From: Candolleomyces eurysporus
Taxonomy: Eukaryota > Basidiomycota > Agaricomycetes > Agaricales > Psathyrellaceae
Assembly: GCA_027579435.1 (NCBI GenBank)
Contig: JANBPK010001200.1
Coordinates: 53,628-117,627, forward strand
Direction: 5' to 3'
DNA: 64,000 bases
In this document: positions 24,475 to 36,735 of the stretch, in pieces
How positions within the stretch are numbered: the stretch's first letter is position 1
Layout of the letters: each line of letters opens with the position of its first letter
Notes under the pieces: model-generated
The model's database searches: none
Seen by the model: the letters and a program-made list of their open reading frames with translations, nothing else
What the model was told of the DNA's origin: nothing
Program-made: the position numbers and the translations under genes

Positions 24475-26866
24475 ATGCGCCTCAACTTAGTTCTACCTGC
24501 TCTGGTTGGCCTTCTCGTCCTACCCTCCTTGACACTGGGGGTGACGATCGGCCCAACCAGTCCCATGACTATCTCCAACGTTCAGATAGCACCCGATGGT
24601 TTTCTTAGACCGTATGAGCCCTTCCATCGCTGCCTGGCCCGATTTAATGATTCATGGCCTACCAGAGCTGCTGTTGTGAATGGTATACATCCCGGTCCAT
24701 TAATCGTTGCTCAGAAAGTTAGTCGGATAAGCTGCAAGGCTCAAAATTTGGCTAATTTTCCTCAAATATAGGGAGACCGTTTCGATGTGACGGTTACCAA
24801 CAAACTGACCGATCCATCCATAACGTTGGACACCAGCATTGTGCGCCTTTTTCTCCTCTCCGATTCATCAGCGACATTGGCTCACTCCTATCCAATCATT
24901 ATTTGTAGCACTGGCATGGAATCTTCCAACGAGGAACCACTTGGGCAGATGGACCTGAAGGGGTAAGCCAATGCCCCATACCACCCAAAGGTCATTCATT
25001 CCGTTACAAATTCTCCTCAAATGGTCAAGCGGGATCTTTTTGGTATCACTCCCACTTCGGTGAGTTCTCTCCCTGGAACCTTTCTAATATTCTGCTCACT
25101 GATGTCGCACGTTACCCAGCAAATCAATATTGTGACGGAGTGCGAGGTCCCCTCGTCGTTTATGACAAGAACGACCCTCATCGAGGATTGTACGACGGTA
25201 CGTCTCGCCTCAGGCTCTTATCTGGCTGATGAGCATCTTATCGCCCTTTTGGCAGTGGATAATGGTATGTCCACGGTTAAAATTGCCTTCCATTTTCAAA
25301 CGCTGATAACTTCATAGAGGACACCGTGATCACATTGACTGACTGGTTAGATAAAGGCTTTCTCAGCAATATGACGGCTGCGGTGCTTACAAAGTCTTAA
25401 ACTAGGTTTCGTGAGCCCAAGGTTACACCTGGAACTCCTCCGGCCTCTACCTTGATAAACGGAAAAGGGCGGCGCTTCCCCGAGGTTAAACTCGTCGATT
25501 TGGCGGTTGTGAATGTTCGAAAAGGAGGACGCTACCGCTTCCGGCTCATCTCCCTCTCATGCGACGCGAATTTCATTTTTTCTATCGACAAACACAAGTT
25601 GGTTGTAATCGAAGCCGACGGAGAGTCTACGGTGCCTACGAAGCCCGTCGATGCTGTTCAAATATTCGCAGGTCAGCAATTTTGAATAACGATATGATGT
25701 ATCTATGTTTACTGATTCTCTATTTTTGAACCCAAGGCCAGCGATACTCTTTTGTTCTGCATGCAAATCAAGAGATATCCAACTACTGGATCCGCGCTAA
25801 TCCAAACTTGGCCCCGCTCAACAACGTATTCGAAGATGGAGTCAATTCCGCGATCCTCCGTTATGCTGGCGCCCAGCCAGTCGAGCCGCCGTTCTCCGAA
25901 CCACCGTCACTTAAATTGCTCAAGGAGACCGACCTTCATCCCTTGATCAATCCCCGTGCTCCAGGCTTGCCCCATATCAATGGCAGTGATTTCGACAAAA
26001 CATTCAAAGTGGACTTTCAGGATAATAGATTCTTAATCAACAAGGAATCATGGAAGGCCCCGTCCGCTCCGATCTTACTACAGATTCTTAGTGGAAAGAA
26101 TGCTTCGGAGCTGATGCCGCAGGGATCGATCGTGCACTTGAAACGTAATCAGGTCGTACAACTGGAAATCACCTCTATTAGCGACGTAGCCACACCGGTG
26201 AGTGGGGTTCTCTATAAAGCTAATTTGCATCTGACAACGACCACCATTCGACTTTCAATCCACAAATTGCACGATCCAGCACCCGTTCCATCTCCATGGG
26301 GTGAGCAACGTCCTTTCCAGACCACTCTCCGAGAAATACCATTGCTGACTTCAGCTGCTAATCCTAATTATAGCATGCATTTAGCGTGATTAAGAGCGCT
26401 GACAGCAATTATTTCAACTTCAAGGACCCTGTCCGACGCGACGTTGTCAGCATTGGGGGTCTGGGTCAGTCCGCCGTTATCCGGTTCGTAACTGACAATC
26501 CTGGGCCTTGGATTTTTCACTGGTACGTCTTTCACTTACCGCCTCTCAACGGCTGTTCAATGCTTACTTACATTGCCTTCCCATAGCCATATTGAGCCTC
26601 ATCTGTCGGTGTACGTTACATTCAGTGATTCTACTTGACCTTTATCAAAGATATTCATGCCCTCGTGCTCCCACTAGCGGGCTCGCGGTCGTGTTTGTGG
26701 AAGATTTCGATAACATTCTTAGGAATAATCCTATCCCCCGTAAGCTCCATCTACGGCTACTCATCCTGCATTATTCTTATGAGCGTCATTCATAGAGTCT
26801 TGGAAGGATTTATGTAGGGTGTATGAGCATTCCAAGGCTCTCCCCGCGACCCTTCCACAGGCGTAA
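24475..26866 (+). CDS. Laccase, lac3
   Basis: Secreted multicopper oxidase with the same exon plan as lac4 (14 exons). The signal peptide starts [12 protein letters not shown]; the mature start is [19 protein letters not shown]1 is [16 protein letters not shown]2 WYHSHF, L3 HPFHLHG on a 21-nt exon (26277-26297), L4 [16 protein letters not shown] 9-nt exon at 25255-25263 (TGGATAATG) is needed to join YD to the EDTVIT exon in frame. DWYH is replaced by DWFR. The end is LPQA followed by TAA. No stop or frameshift was found, so it should be functional. It lies in tandem with lac4, and both share upstream and downstream flanks. Confidence 0.88.
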
Positions 26867-28380
26867 ATCAAGTTTATGGCCGGTTTCTCAAGGCCAGAGA
26901 GCCGCGAGTTGTGGTACATTTGACTTGGTGGGCTCTCTTTTCCTTTTAACTCTGTATTCTGTATGATCTTTGTAACTTTGTTATCTCTCTGCTTGAACTA
27001 CGACTATGAAATTGGGTTGTGAATGATAAAGTAAATATGGGCGGGATCTTTGAGTCCAATCAACTAGTTCGCGCATCTACGTTTTGGAGCGGTGCGACCG
27101 GGAACAAAATTTGGGGCCTCTCCGTGGTACCTATGGCGAGACGTGCGGGGCTTGTATCAATCAAATCTTTTGTAACGGTCACCAACTCTGAGTACAACGG
27201 CCCCGAGCATGTCCCGCACTCAAGTAATCATCTGTGTACCCATAAATTCAATCACACACTCATTCCTAAGGTCAGTAAATACCGTGGGGTTGGAGATCCG
27301 AGTGCCCGTTACGCTCTTGGCGAACTAATGGGTGCGTCTATAGATTCGCTGCTGATTGCGATCGCATCCTACCGCACGATGCTCTCCCCCGGATGGAAGT
27401 GTTTCAATGCAACACAGGACCTTGCTGATGCATAATTCGGCGAAATTTGCTCGCGGTCNAAAAAATCCCGATATCAGCTCTCTAAGACGAGCGCTCATCG
27501 ACTCAAGGAAGAGCCCTAAGGTCGCTAAGTCGGGTATTGCCGTCACCTCCCTTTCGGGACTTCAAAATTGAATCGGCACTAATAACGTATGTAACGCCTT
27601 GACACTTCGGACTCAGAGGACTTTCGCTCTTACAGTCAACTGGCACAGCCTCAACCCGTTCTCTTCCATGTGAGTGCTTCCAATGATGCTCAGCGACCCC
27701 TGTGGATCTTCTATACTCTAACAGTAACGCCATTCCTGCTATGATGGGGGATTGGCGGATAGGGCAGCACATTCGTGTGCACCACATAGCTTTGGTCGGA
27801 TCGTCACGCTCACAAGAATGCCCATCATGTCGCGTGTGGGTTCGTCACGCACAACAGATAAATCTGCTAATTGTCCAGATGTGTCGGAGCGAGGTCCTGA
27901 AAGGGCCTACCGCGATATCTGCGCCGAGCGGTATAAGCCTCGGGTATCTTGGAGTCCTATTCTATAGTCGCTAGCAAGCTGACCTCGGGGCTTTTGTTCT
28001 ACATTCGAGCAAGGTGGGGCGGGAGGGGTGATGCGGTAATCTCTCCCTCCGTTTGACCGCCAGGTGCGTGCTACCTGCTTTCAAACGATGATGAATCCTA
28101 TACCATGGGACTTTTACCAGCTACTTCCATTAGAGATTTCATAGGTCTCCTGTTAGGCATCCGTCCTCAATGGATCTGAAAGACGGCAAATCCGTTTGTC
28201 ATGCAGTAGTATGCCATCAGCTCTACACCGCTTCATGCCTGCGATACCGCGTGGATAAGTGAAACCGGTTCCATAATATTCGATAATCGCTACCACTTGG
28301 CTCAATTTCAAGAGTGCTGACTGAAAAGCGGCTTTCAAACCTGTCTCCGTGTGGCTTATTCCCCTTCAAGGGACAATCGA
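26867..28380. repeat. Flank between lac3 and lac4, duplicated elsewhere
   Basis: 26867-27220 recurs at about 35716-36007 plus 36736-36830 in the second block, where it is split by a retroelement fragment. 27290-28380 recurs upstream of lac3 and lac6. No coding gene was recognised; an N beside an A run is at 27459. The copies provide the alignment that shows the block duplication. Confidence 0.65.
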
Positions 28381-28384
28381 GGGC

Positions 28385-28391
28385 TATAAAA
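28385..28391 (+). promoter_or_regulatory. TATA box of lac4
   Basis: TATAAAA 67 bp upstream of the start codon at 28452. Confidence 0.6.
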
Positions 28392-28451
28392 TGAAGATGA
28401 ACACTCTGAAATTGCCTCAACACTCTAGTCCTTACCCTCTAACCTGCTGAA

Positions 28452-30858
28452 ATGCGCCTCAACTTAATCCTACCTGTTCTGGTCGGCTTTCTTGTCTCTC
28501 CCTGGTCGACACTTGGGGTGACGATTGGACCGACGAGTCCTATGACCATTTCCAACGTTCAGATTGCGCCAGATGGTTCTCCTAGGGCGTATGACCTCTT
28601 CTATCGCTTCGGCTGCCTTTCACTTGCTCACATTGTCCACCAGCGCTGCCGTTGTGAATGGTATACATCCGGGGCCCTTGATCGTCGCCCAAAAGGTTAG
28701 CCGGAGGGGCTGTAGGCTCATGAATAGCTCGCTAATTATCCTCAAATATAGGGAGACAACTTCGATGTGTTGGTTACGAACAACCTGACAGACCCATCCA
28801 TGACATTGGATACCAGTATCGTATGTATCCTCATGTTCAGTCACTCAACAAGATTGGTTGACTATGCTTCAATCCATCTATGTAGCACTGGCATGGAATC
28901 TTCCAGCGAGGAACGACCTGGGCGGATGGGCCTGAAGGCGTAAGCCAATGCCCCATCCCCCCTAACGGTACTTCATTCCGCTATCAGTTCTCGACCAATG
29001 GTCAAGCGGGATCGTTCTGGTACCACTCTCACTTTGGTCAGTTGTCTATCGACATTCAACCGTGCCATTCAGCACACTCATGTCTCATTTCAGGAAATCA
29101 ATACTGCGATGGAGTGCGAGGCCCTATCGTCATTTACGACGAGAACGACCCTCATCGAGACAAGTACAGTGGTATGTGCTGCCCTTTGGTGTCGTCCGGC
29201 TCATCTATATGTAATCACCTTTTGATCAGAGGATAATGGTACGTGCTCGACTTAAATTCCCTTCTGAGTCTAAACGCTGAGACTTTCGCAGAGGATACCG
29301 TGATCACCGTGACGGACTGGTCAGACACACTTTCTTGGCACAATGACGGCCGCAGTGCTGACATAGCCTCAAACTAGGTTTCGGGTGCCCAATGTTCGAC
29401 CTGGGACTCCTCCAGCGTCTACCCTCATAAACGGAAGAGGGCGTTCGCTCGATAGCTCCTCCGCTGGCGTTCCCTTGGCGGTCGTGAACGTTCAACAAGG
29501 AAGCGTCTACCGCCTTCGGCTCATCTCCCTCTCATGCGACGCCAATTTCAGATTCTCGATTGACGGTCACAAATTGGTTGTCATCGAGGCTGACGGAGAA
29601 TCTACGATGCCTACGGCCCCGGTTGACGGGGTTCAAATCTTTGCGGGTAAGTCACTGCATCCATCATTGACATCTACGTTTACTGATCTACATTCTTCAC
29701 CACAAGGTCAACGATATTCCCTCATTCTGAATGCATCCCAACCGATATCCAACTACTGGATACGTGCGAACCCAGATTTGGCCCCACTCAGAGATCAATT
29801 TCAAGGTGGAGTGAACTCTGCAATCCTGCGTTATGCTGGGGCTCCAGAAGTCGAACCTACCACACCCCTGCCGCCATCGCTTGAATTCCTCAGAGAGAGC
29901 GACCTTCATCCCTTCGCTAATCCTGCTGCTCCCGGCTTGCCCCAAATCGATGGCAGTGATTTCAGCCGAACATTCGAGGTGAACTTTCAAGGTGGTAGGT
30001 TCTTGATGAACAATGTGTCATGGCAGGCGCCGTCCGCTCCGATCTTGCTGCAGATTCTTACTGGAAGTAATGCTTCGGAGCTGATGCCGCAGGCCTCGAT
30101 TGTGCATTTGAGGCGAAACCAGGTCGTGCAGCTCAACATAACGTCTATCAGCCCCGTAGCGACGCCGGTGAGTCTGGGCTTTTCTAAGCTTGATTCCGTG
30201 TAGAACTCACTGGTGTTTGGTAACAATCCATCCTTGGCTCCACAAAATGCACGATTCAGCACCCGTTCCATCTCCATGGGGTGAGTAATTTACTCTCCAA
30301 ATCGCTATCCGTCAGTTTCGTTGCTGACTTGACCTACGAATCGTGATGTTTAGCATGCATTCAGCGTCATCAAGAGCGCTGACAGCAATACTTTCAATTT
30401 CGAAAATCCTGTCCGACGCGACGTTGTCAGCATTGGTGGTGTTGGTCAGTTCGCAGTCATCCGATTTGTGACTGACAATCCAGGACCTTGGATCTTCCAC
30501 TGGTACGTCTTTTACTTGCTCTCCGTTCGACCACCGGGTCGTTGAATATGATTGCTCACACGGTCTGCACAGTCATATCGAGCCTCACTTGTCGGTGTAA
30601 GTTTTATTCATTTTCTTCTCGACCGCCTTGCTAAAGACACTAATTCTCTCGTTTTCTCATTCTAGTGGTCTCGCGGTCGTGTTCGTGGAAGACTTTGAAA
30701 ACATTCTTCCGAGCAATCCTATCCCCCGTGAGTCTCCATCCGCCGCTATCCGAGCTGCATCATTCTAAAAAGCGGGATTCATAGAATCTTGGAGGGATTT
30801 ATGTGAGGCCTTTGAGAGATCCAGGCCTGAGCTCCCCGCTGCCCTGCCGCAGGCGTAA
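28452..30858 (+). CDS. Laccase, lac4
   Basis: Fully traced: 14 exons (28452-28588, 28644-28695, 28752-28820, 28886-29036, 29094-29171, 29230-29238, 29292-29319, 29378-29646, 29707-30167, 30260-30280, 30354-30502, 30573-30596, 30666-30727, 30785-30858) add up to 527 residues with no break. L1 HWHG starts the fourth exon and HSHF ends it; [10 protein letters not shown] opens the fifth. The sixth exon is only 9 nt (EDN). HPFHLHG is the whole of the 21-nt tenth exon. HCHIEPHL crosses the intron at 30503-30572, with Leu ten residues after the T1 Cys. The usual DWYH is DWFR. Its closest copy is lac6. Confidence 0.9.
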
Positions 30859-32560
30859 TGTCTAGTATCGCCTTCGCNTTTTTAGTCAGTGTCGTGTCTG
30901 GGCCGAGTAGTAGCCAATTTGATCCGGAGTATTCGTGTTCTCGATTCTTTTGACTCTGTATCTTCGTATGATCTTCGGAAATGTTACGCTTTTTGTTTGC
31001 ATTATCAACGCGAATGCGGGTTCTCTCAGATTCTCAGATAAAGCAGAATGCAAGGGGCATGGCGTTGATTGAGCCAACACCGCTCTGAATCGGACAATAA
31101 AATTTTTGGCGCGTGGGGCAATATTGCCTCTTCGGTAATATGCCAATTCCGCTCTTTCTTCACATCCACGATCTTCGCTAGTCAATATGTTGAACACCAA
31201 CGGCTTTTCGGACGATTCTTGCAGGCCCACAGCCCTTACAGGAAACGGATATGGGTATCGGCTACTCGTGAGCATCTCCTTGCTTTCGAATTTGCCAAAT
31301 TGCGATACGATGGGCCTCCCGATAGACTTTGCATTCCTCAGCCAATGTCCCTTGCTTATCGGAAGACACAAAGTGCAACATGCAGCTCGAAAGGCGTACC
31401 ATCGGACCGCGGCTCGAAGAATGTATCCTGATAACCGCAGCACAAGATCCATTCGTATATCAAAATATTGCCTCATCATCGCAGTCAAAGCAACGATAAT
31501 ATCGGATCTTCGACATTGCACATGAAATTCTTCCTTTGGGATTATCGCCGTTCTCCGCTGCCGCTTAACCTTAATATACGGATAGGTGGTGGTCGCGCGT
31601 TGTAGAGCTCTACGATTTATGGTGGCGTAGGACCGGACGAGGCAATCCGAGGTTAGCCGCTGGTGAGTCGAACTCCTGAAGATCCCTCACTTCAATATTC
31701 TTTTTTGACTCATACGTTTTGTAGGTGGGCAATCACGTTGGTTTCCATTACATCCTATCTTTCGGGAACGCTGTGTCGGGGCTATTCGATCCAATGCCTT
31801 TTGTCAACCTCACGGCACGAACCTCGCTGCTCTACAGTCCTGTACAACGGTTCCGGGTTGTTGACCACATGGACTCAACTCTATTCATGCCAGCATGCTC
31901 GGTCAACTTAGCCTAGATCTCATCATGTCGCCCGGAGCGTTTGTTTCGCTGCATTCGGTCTGCTGGGAGGCTCCGCCTGTATCAATCAACTTGCTCCCCA
32001 ACGTTCACGTCGCGCGAGTACCTATGTGCGGTAATCTGAGGGTATATACTCGGTTCTGGGAAGCTGATGCTAGTGCGTTTGTTATCACTCCACTACGATT
32101 AAGTCACTGACGAGGTCAACGTTCGCGCAACCTCTTACGTGATGCGTTCAAGTACTTTCAGGGCGGGATTAATTGGCCTTCGCTTCTGTAAGCATTCCTC
32201 TGTTAATTCCGATGTTTGCTTGCTTTCCTTTCTTCGTGCTAATCATATATTTCTAGTTGATTCCAATGGATATTTTTCTCATGCCACCGCAGGGAATTGC
32301 CAGCCGCCCCATTTTCTGCACAATCACTTGGAGCGTTGGCGATTATCTCCTCATACTGTCTGATCCCCTGTAGCTATTGCAAACTCCTTTGGACTCGAAT
32401 AGCGACCGTTTCTGTTCCAACTGAAGTGGAGCCCATGTCTAACCGGATTCGATCGACGACCTTCTCGATTGGAACGGTCATCGAAATCAGCCATCAGCGT
32501 CTTTTTTGCCGCCCTCTAGCCGTCATTCGCTCCTCGGCCGATTGGTCGTCGCCTGACGAG
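30859..32560. repeat. Flank between lac4 and lac5, with a relic gene
   Basis: Copy of 40851-42110 and, inverted, of 3105-4100. The minus strand shows MQCRRSDIIVALTAMMRQYF (31521 downward) and the plus strand shows LSFGNAVSGLFDPMPFVNL near 31740-31800. Both strips are conserved between copies but neither gives an uninterrupted gene in all of them. Treated as a relic; no function assigned. An N beside a T run is at about 30878. Confidence 0.5.
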
Positions 32561-32567
32561 CCTTTTG

Positions 32568-32574
32568 TATATAA
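32568..32574 (+). promoter_or_regulatory. TATA box of lac5
   Basis: TATATAA 172 bp upstream of the start codon. The equivalent site before lac7 (near 42125) has decayed to TGCATAA in an otherwise matching context. Confidence 0.5.
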
Positions 32575-32745
32575 GCCCTGGCCAGGAGTTGTCTCTCTCC
32601 TCATCCACTGCTCTTCCAGCCTTCTGGGTAGAGTCCTCGTCTCGCTTTCGTCTATTCCGAAAATCGCAAAAGTCCAACATCGCAGTAACGAAGATCTAGT
32701 CACGACCTCTAGGGAACGAAACTCTATCTCAAAATTTTTCCGACT

Positions 32746-34921
32746 ATGCTATCTTTCTCGCGTTTTCTGTCGATGACGCTCGCGTCCGTCGTCCTAGCGT
32801 CGTCTGCTACTGCTCTGTCCATCCCGCCGGAGGTGACTGGCGCTCAGGCAACCCTGGTGGTTTCCAATGCCGTCGCTGCTCCTGACGGATTTGAGCGTCC
32901 GTGAGTCCATCTTCTCTGATTCCTACACGTGCGCTTACTGACCGAATCGTTCAGAGTAACCGTCGTAAACGGATTCACTCCAGCCCCACTTATCAAGGCC
33001 AACACGGTGCGTTCATCTTCATGCTTTGTGCGTTCTGCGCTGACCCGCATTCTCAGGGTGACCTCCTCCAAATCAACGTTGTCAACAACCTCACGGATCC
33101 CAGCATGTTCCACGGTACCAGTATTGTGGGTAACAGAAGCTTCGTCAGGTCTTCCAGCAGTTAACACCTGTTTAGCACTGGCATGGGATGTACCAGCGTA
33201 CTACGAATTGGGCAGATGGCGCCGCTGGTGTCAACCAATGTCCCATTTCCCCCGGCGAGTCGTTCTTATATCGATTTTCCACCGCCGGTCAAGCCGGAAC
33301 CTACTGGTACCATTCCCACTATCGTAAGCTCTCGTCGGTTCATTCCACAGGCCTGGTTTGATCAGGCATTCCCAGGTACTCAATATTGCGATGGTCTTCG
33401 TGGACCACTCGTCATTTACGATCCGAATGACCCAGCCGCTGGTATGTACGATATCGACGACGGTGAGTGTCTTTGGATGATAAGCTCCTTCCTATCACTA
33501 ATGCACCACCCAGAAAACACGATTATCACCTTGAGTGACTGGTATCATCTCCAATCCCCATCTATCACTGGCGTCGCAGCAAATGATGCTACGCTTATCA
33601 ACGGACAAGGACGATACCCTGGTGGTCCGCAAGTTGATCTTGCGGTAATAAATGTTGTCCAAGGCAAACGCTACCGATTCCGAATCATCTCCATGTCTTG
33701 CGATCCCAACTACATCTTCTCCGTCGACGGCCACGAGTTGACGATTATCGAAGCAGATGGGCAGAACACCCAACCTTATACGGTGGACAGTATTCAGATC
33801 TTGGCAGGTGCGCAAGGACCTTTGTTTTCATGGTCAGTGCGATAACAGGTGTTCTTCTTCATAGGCCAGCGGTACTCTGTAGTCCTCAGTGCCAATCAAC
33901 CCGTGGACAATTACTGGATCCGCGCCCTTCCCAATTCCGGAAACTACGACCTCGCAACTGGATTCGCCGGAGGAACGAACTCTGCGATCTTGCGCTATTT
34001 CGGTGCACCGATGACCGTCGATCCTACCTCCACTCCTCCTGCCAATCCCGTGGTCTTTGACGAAACCCTACTCCATCCTCTCAACAATTCACCCGTCCCT
34101 GGTGAACCTTACCCAGGCGGTGCAGATGTCAACATCAATCTCGCACTCGACTTCGACATGGAGGCTTGGAGATTCTACATTAATGGCGTCACCTTTCAAC
34201 CCCCTACCATTCCGGTTTTACTCCAGATTTTGAGCGGTGTCCAGGCGGCACAAAGCTTGCTTCCTGAGGGCAGTGTTTACTCTCTTCCCCCAAACGCGTC
34301 GATTGAGGTCTCTATTCCCGGAGGTCTGATCTCTAGTCCTGTACGTATCGGTCCTCGATCTCTTCGACTTAATACTGATTGTGCTCTTCGCCATTCTGAT
34401 AGCATCCTTTCCATCTGCATGGCGTCAGTACCCCTTCGTTTCTAAGGCGTTTAATTTTTCTGATTTTCCTCTACCCTTCACAGCATGCTTTCAGCGTAGT
34501 CAAGAGCGCTGGAATCGATACCCCTTACAACTACGTCAACCCTGTCAGACGTGACGTTGTCAATACAGGAGATGTTGGCAGCAATACTACAATTCGGTTC
34601 AGGACCGATAATTCTGGACCCTGGATTCTTCATTGGTACGCACTCCAGACTCCTGAACGTTTGTCCGAGCGTAACTCGATGCCTACAGCCATATTGACTG
34701 GCATTTGGATCTTGGTCTGGCTATCATCCTGGCCGAGGATACTCCAGACGTTTTGCGTGCTAACCCCGCTCCAAGTACGTATCTCCTGGCAAGTCAGGAT
34801 TGTCGTCTTGAGCTGATGAACGATCCTCAAAGGCTCATGGGACAACCTCTGCCCTGCATTCAACAGCCAGCCTCCTTCGGCGACTTCAATTCAGATAGTC
34901 CCTACTCCTGCGATCTACTAG
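32746..34921 (+). CDS. Laccase, lac5 (second subtype)
   Basis: Eleven exons (introns 32901-32954, 33007-33056, 33126-33175, 33324-33375, 33463-33513, 33808-33864, 34341-34402, 34424-34483, 34636-34688, 34775-34832) give 542 residues. The signal peptide begins [19 protein letters not shown]; the mature region begins [17 protein letters not shown]1 [16 protein letters not shown]2 WYHSHYRTQYCDG, DWYH present, HPFHLHG on the 21-nt exon 34403-34423, L4 [15 protein letters not shown]. It lacks the 9-nt exon of lac1/3/4/6 and belongs to a separate subtype whose only other member here is the pseudogene lac7. The end is VPTPAIY followed by TAG. It should be active and secreted. Confidence 0.9.
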
Positions 34922-35229
34922 GTCTGACGCGCTGAACTTGGCGTTGTTCCCGCTTTTCTCTCAGGCTGTCTCTCGCTCTCTGGTTCTGCGTCTCGTCTGG
35001 ATATCTTTTTCACCCTCGTCTCCTCCTATATCCCTAAATCTACATCTCATAGTCTTGTTCCTCTCTATTTAAAGCAATATACCAGTTGTGGTCCATAATA
35101 TCCCTATTAGTGCCCCCATTCAGGATTTAGGATTCCTGGCAGGAGTCCTAGACTAGGCCGTATCCAGAGATGGCGAAAATAGTGGTTGGCAGGTCACTGG
35201 TCACCGGTCAGGTTACCGAGAACCTCCGC

Positions 35230-35385
35230 TTCCGAACGCCTTCGCAGAGGAAATGAAGATCTCGAAGAAGGTTGTTCAAGAGTTGAAGCAACACAAGCAG
35301 TCCTTGCGTTCCAACCGTTGGAAAGAGCAAGTGGCCGGGTTGAAGGCAGAAATGGCGGAAGGAATCTCCCGAAAGGATGCTATAT
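35230..35385 (+). pseudogene. Truncated 5' fragment of a DUF6697-type coiled-coil gene
   Basis: Matches the first exon of the intact gene at 44623 (CTTCGCAGAG-AAATGA, GTTGAAGCAA-ACAAGCAG, GGCCGGGTTGAAGGCAGA), with an internal deletion of about 35 nt and frame damage, and stops at a TAG near 35385. The preceding 35130-35230 also matches 44440-44620. It marks the right edge of the first copy of the duplicated block. Confidence 0.7.
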
Positions 35386-35602
35386 AGTAGGATTACTCCG
35401 AGCAGGCATTCTGGTTCTGGTTAGGTACGTGATACTGTGCACTGAACCAACCATCAAACACCCGTCGTAACTTCAAACCTCTTCAAACGTGGGGCTACCT
35501 TAGAATCAGGAGACTCCGGGATCACGGAAGGTCTGTACCAATACCGACCCAGTTCCTTGGAAGGCTAGAACTCGCTAGGTCCAGGAAAGGATATACGCTC
35601 AT

Positions 35603-36007
35603 GCCGAATTTCATTTTTTCTTTCGACAAACACAAGTTGATTTTAATCGAAGCCGACGGAGAGTCTACCGTGCCTACGAAACCCGCTGTTCAGATATTCG
35701 CAGGTCAGCAATTTTTAATCACAGGCGTTAGGCCGGTTTTCTGAAGGTCAGAGAGCCGCGGGTTGTGGGCGCCCTTTGACCTGGTGTAGTCTCTGTTCTT
35801 TTGACTGTGTATCTTTGTATGATCTTCGTAACATTGATATTTCTCTGCTTGAACTGCGACTATGAAATAAGGTTGTCAACAATGAAACAAATATCGGCGG
35901 GATCTCCGAGTCCAATCGACTAATTCGCACATTGACGTCTTTTCAATGGAGCGGTGCGACTGGGAACAACCTTTGGGGCGTCTCGGTGGAACCTATGGCG
36001 AGACGTG
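35603..36007 (+). pseudogene. Relic of a lac3-like laccase
   Basis: A strip of the exon encoding [18 protein letters not shown], followed by a shortened VPTKPAVQIFAG and the donor site, jumps directly to the 3' end of a lac3-type gene (the CAGGCGT-AGGCCGG region) and its downstream flank. About 1.1 kb of coding sequence has been deleted. It occupies the place expected for the lac3 partner in the second block copy. Confidence 0.7.
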
Positions 36008-36735
36008 CGTGCGCGACATCAATAGACACTCAGGCTTGCATCTACTAACAGGGAGGTTAGAACCGATGGAGAACGCACCACCACGAGTCGTAGCTCTCAA
36101 GTTCCGACAGTACCTAATGTCCCTAGCCTTGGGCACCGGTAAGCCTGGACTCGCCTCCTTACGGGGTGTCACGAGCTTGCTGTTGAGCGTCTGAAGTGGG
36201 CTCTGACTGAGATGGGTAGGAGGATCGATGGGCCGAGAGCGGCGAGACTCTGTAGGTTTTGCGTACGGCAAGCTGAAACACCTGAACATGCGCTACTAGA
36301 GTGTGGAGGTAACATGGATCTCGTCCAGATCCGCCGAGATTTCTGGACAAAAATGAGAATTTCCATTGCATCCCTCCCTTGCGAGCCCGATGGCTTCGTG
36401 TCGTTGATCGATGGCTCCGAGAAAATAGTGGCTAATCGTACAACTATCGGGCCTGTGGCTAAATTTGCGCATCAGAATCAGCTTGTACAGCTCGGTCCCA
36501 ATGTTTATACCCCTGGAGACCATGTTTGAAGAGGAGTGGGATGATAGTTGAGGTACGAGATTCTCCTGTCTGAGGGTGCACATCTTTCGGCCTGAAACAC
36601 GCGCGAATAGGTGTGCATTGTAGGATATGGGGCTGGGATCTTACTGTATTTTGCTTGTACTATAGTTTGAGGCCCAGAACACCGGCGTTCAGGAATTGGA
36701 CTCGGTCCGGTTAATGACTATGACTATGACGATGC
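36008..36735 (+). pseudogene. Non-LTR retrotransposon tail fragment
   Basis: Interrupts the lac3-type downstream flank (homology leaves at GACGTGCG near 36007 and resumes at GATGCGGGGC near 36735). It contains the strip RLEPMENAPPRVVALKFRQY and the finger CRFCVRQAETPEHALLEC, related to the fragment at 7480-8066. The frame is broken several times. Probably a 5'-truncated insertion of the same element family. Confidence 0.6.
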
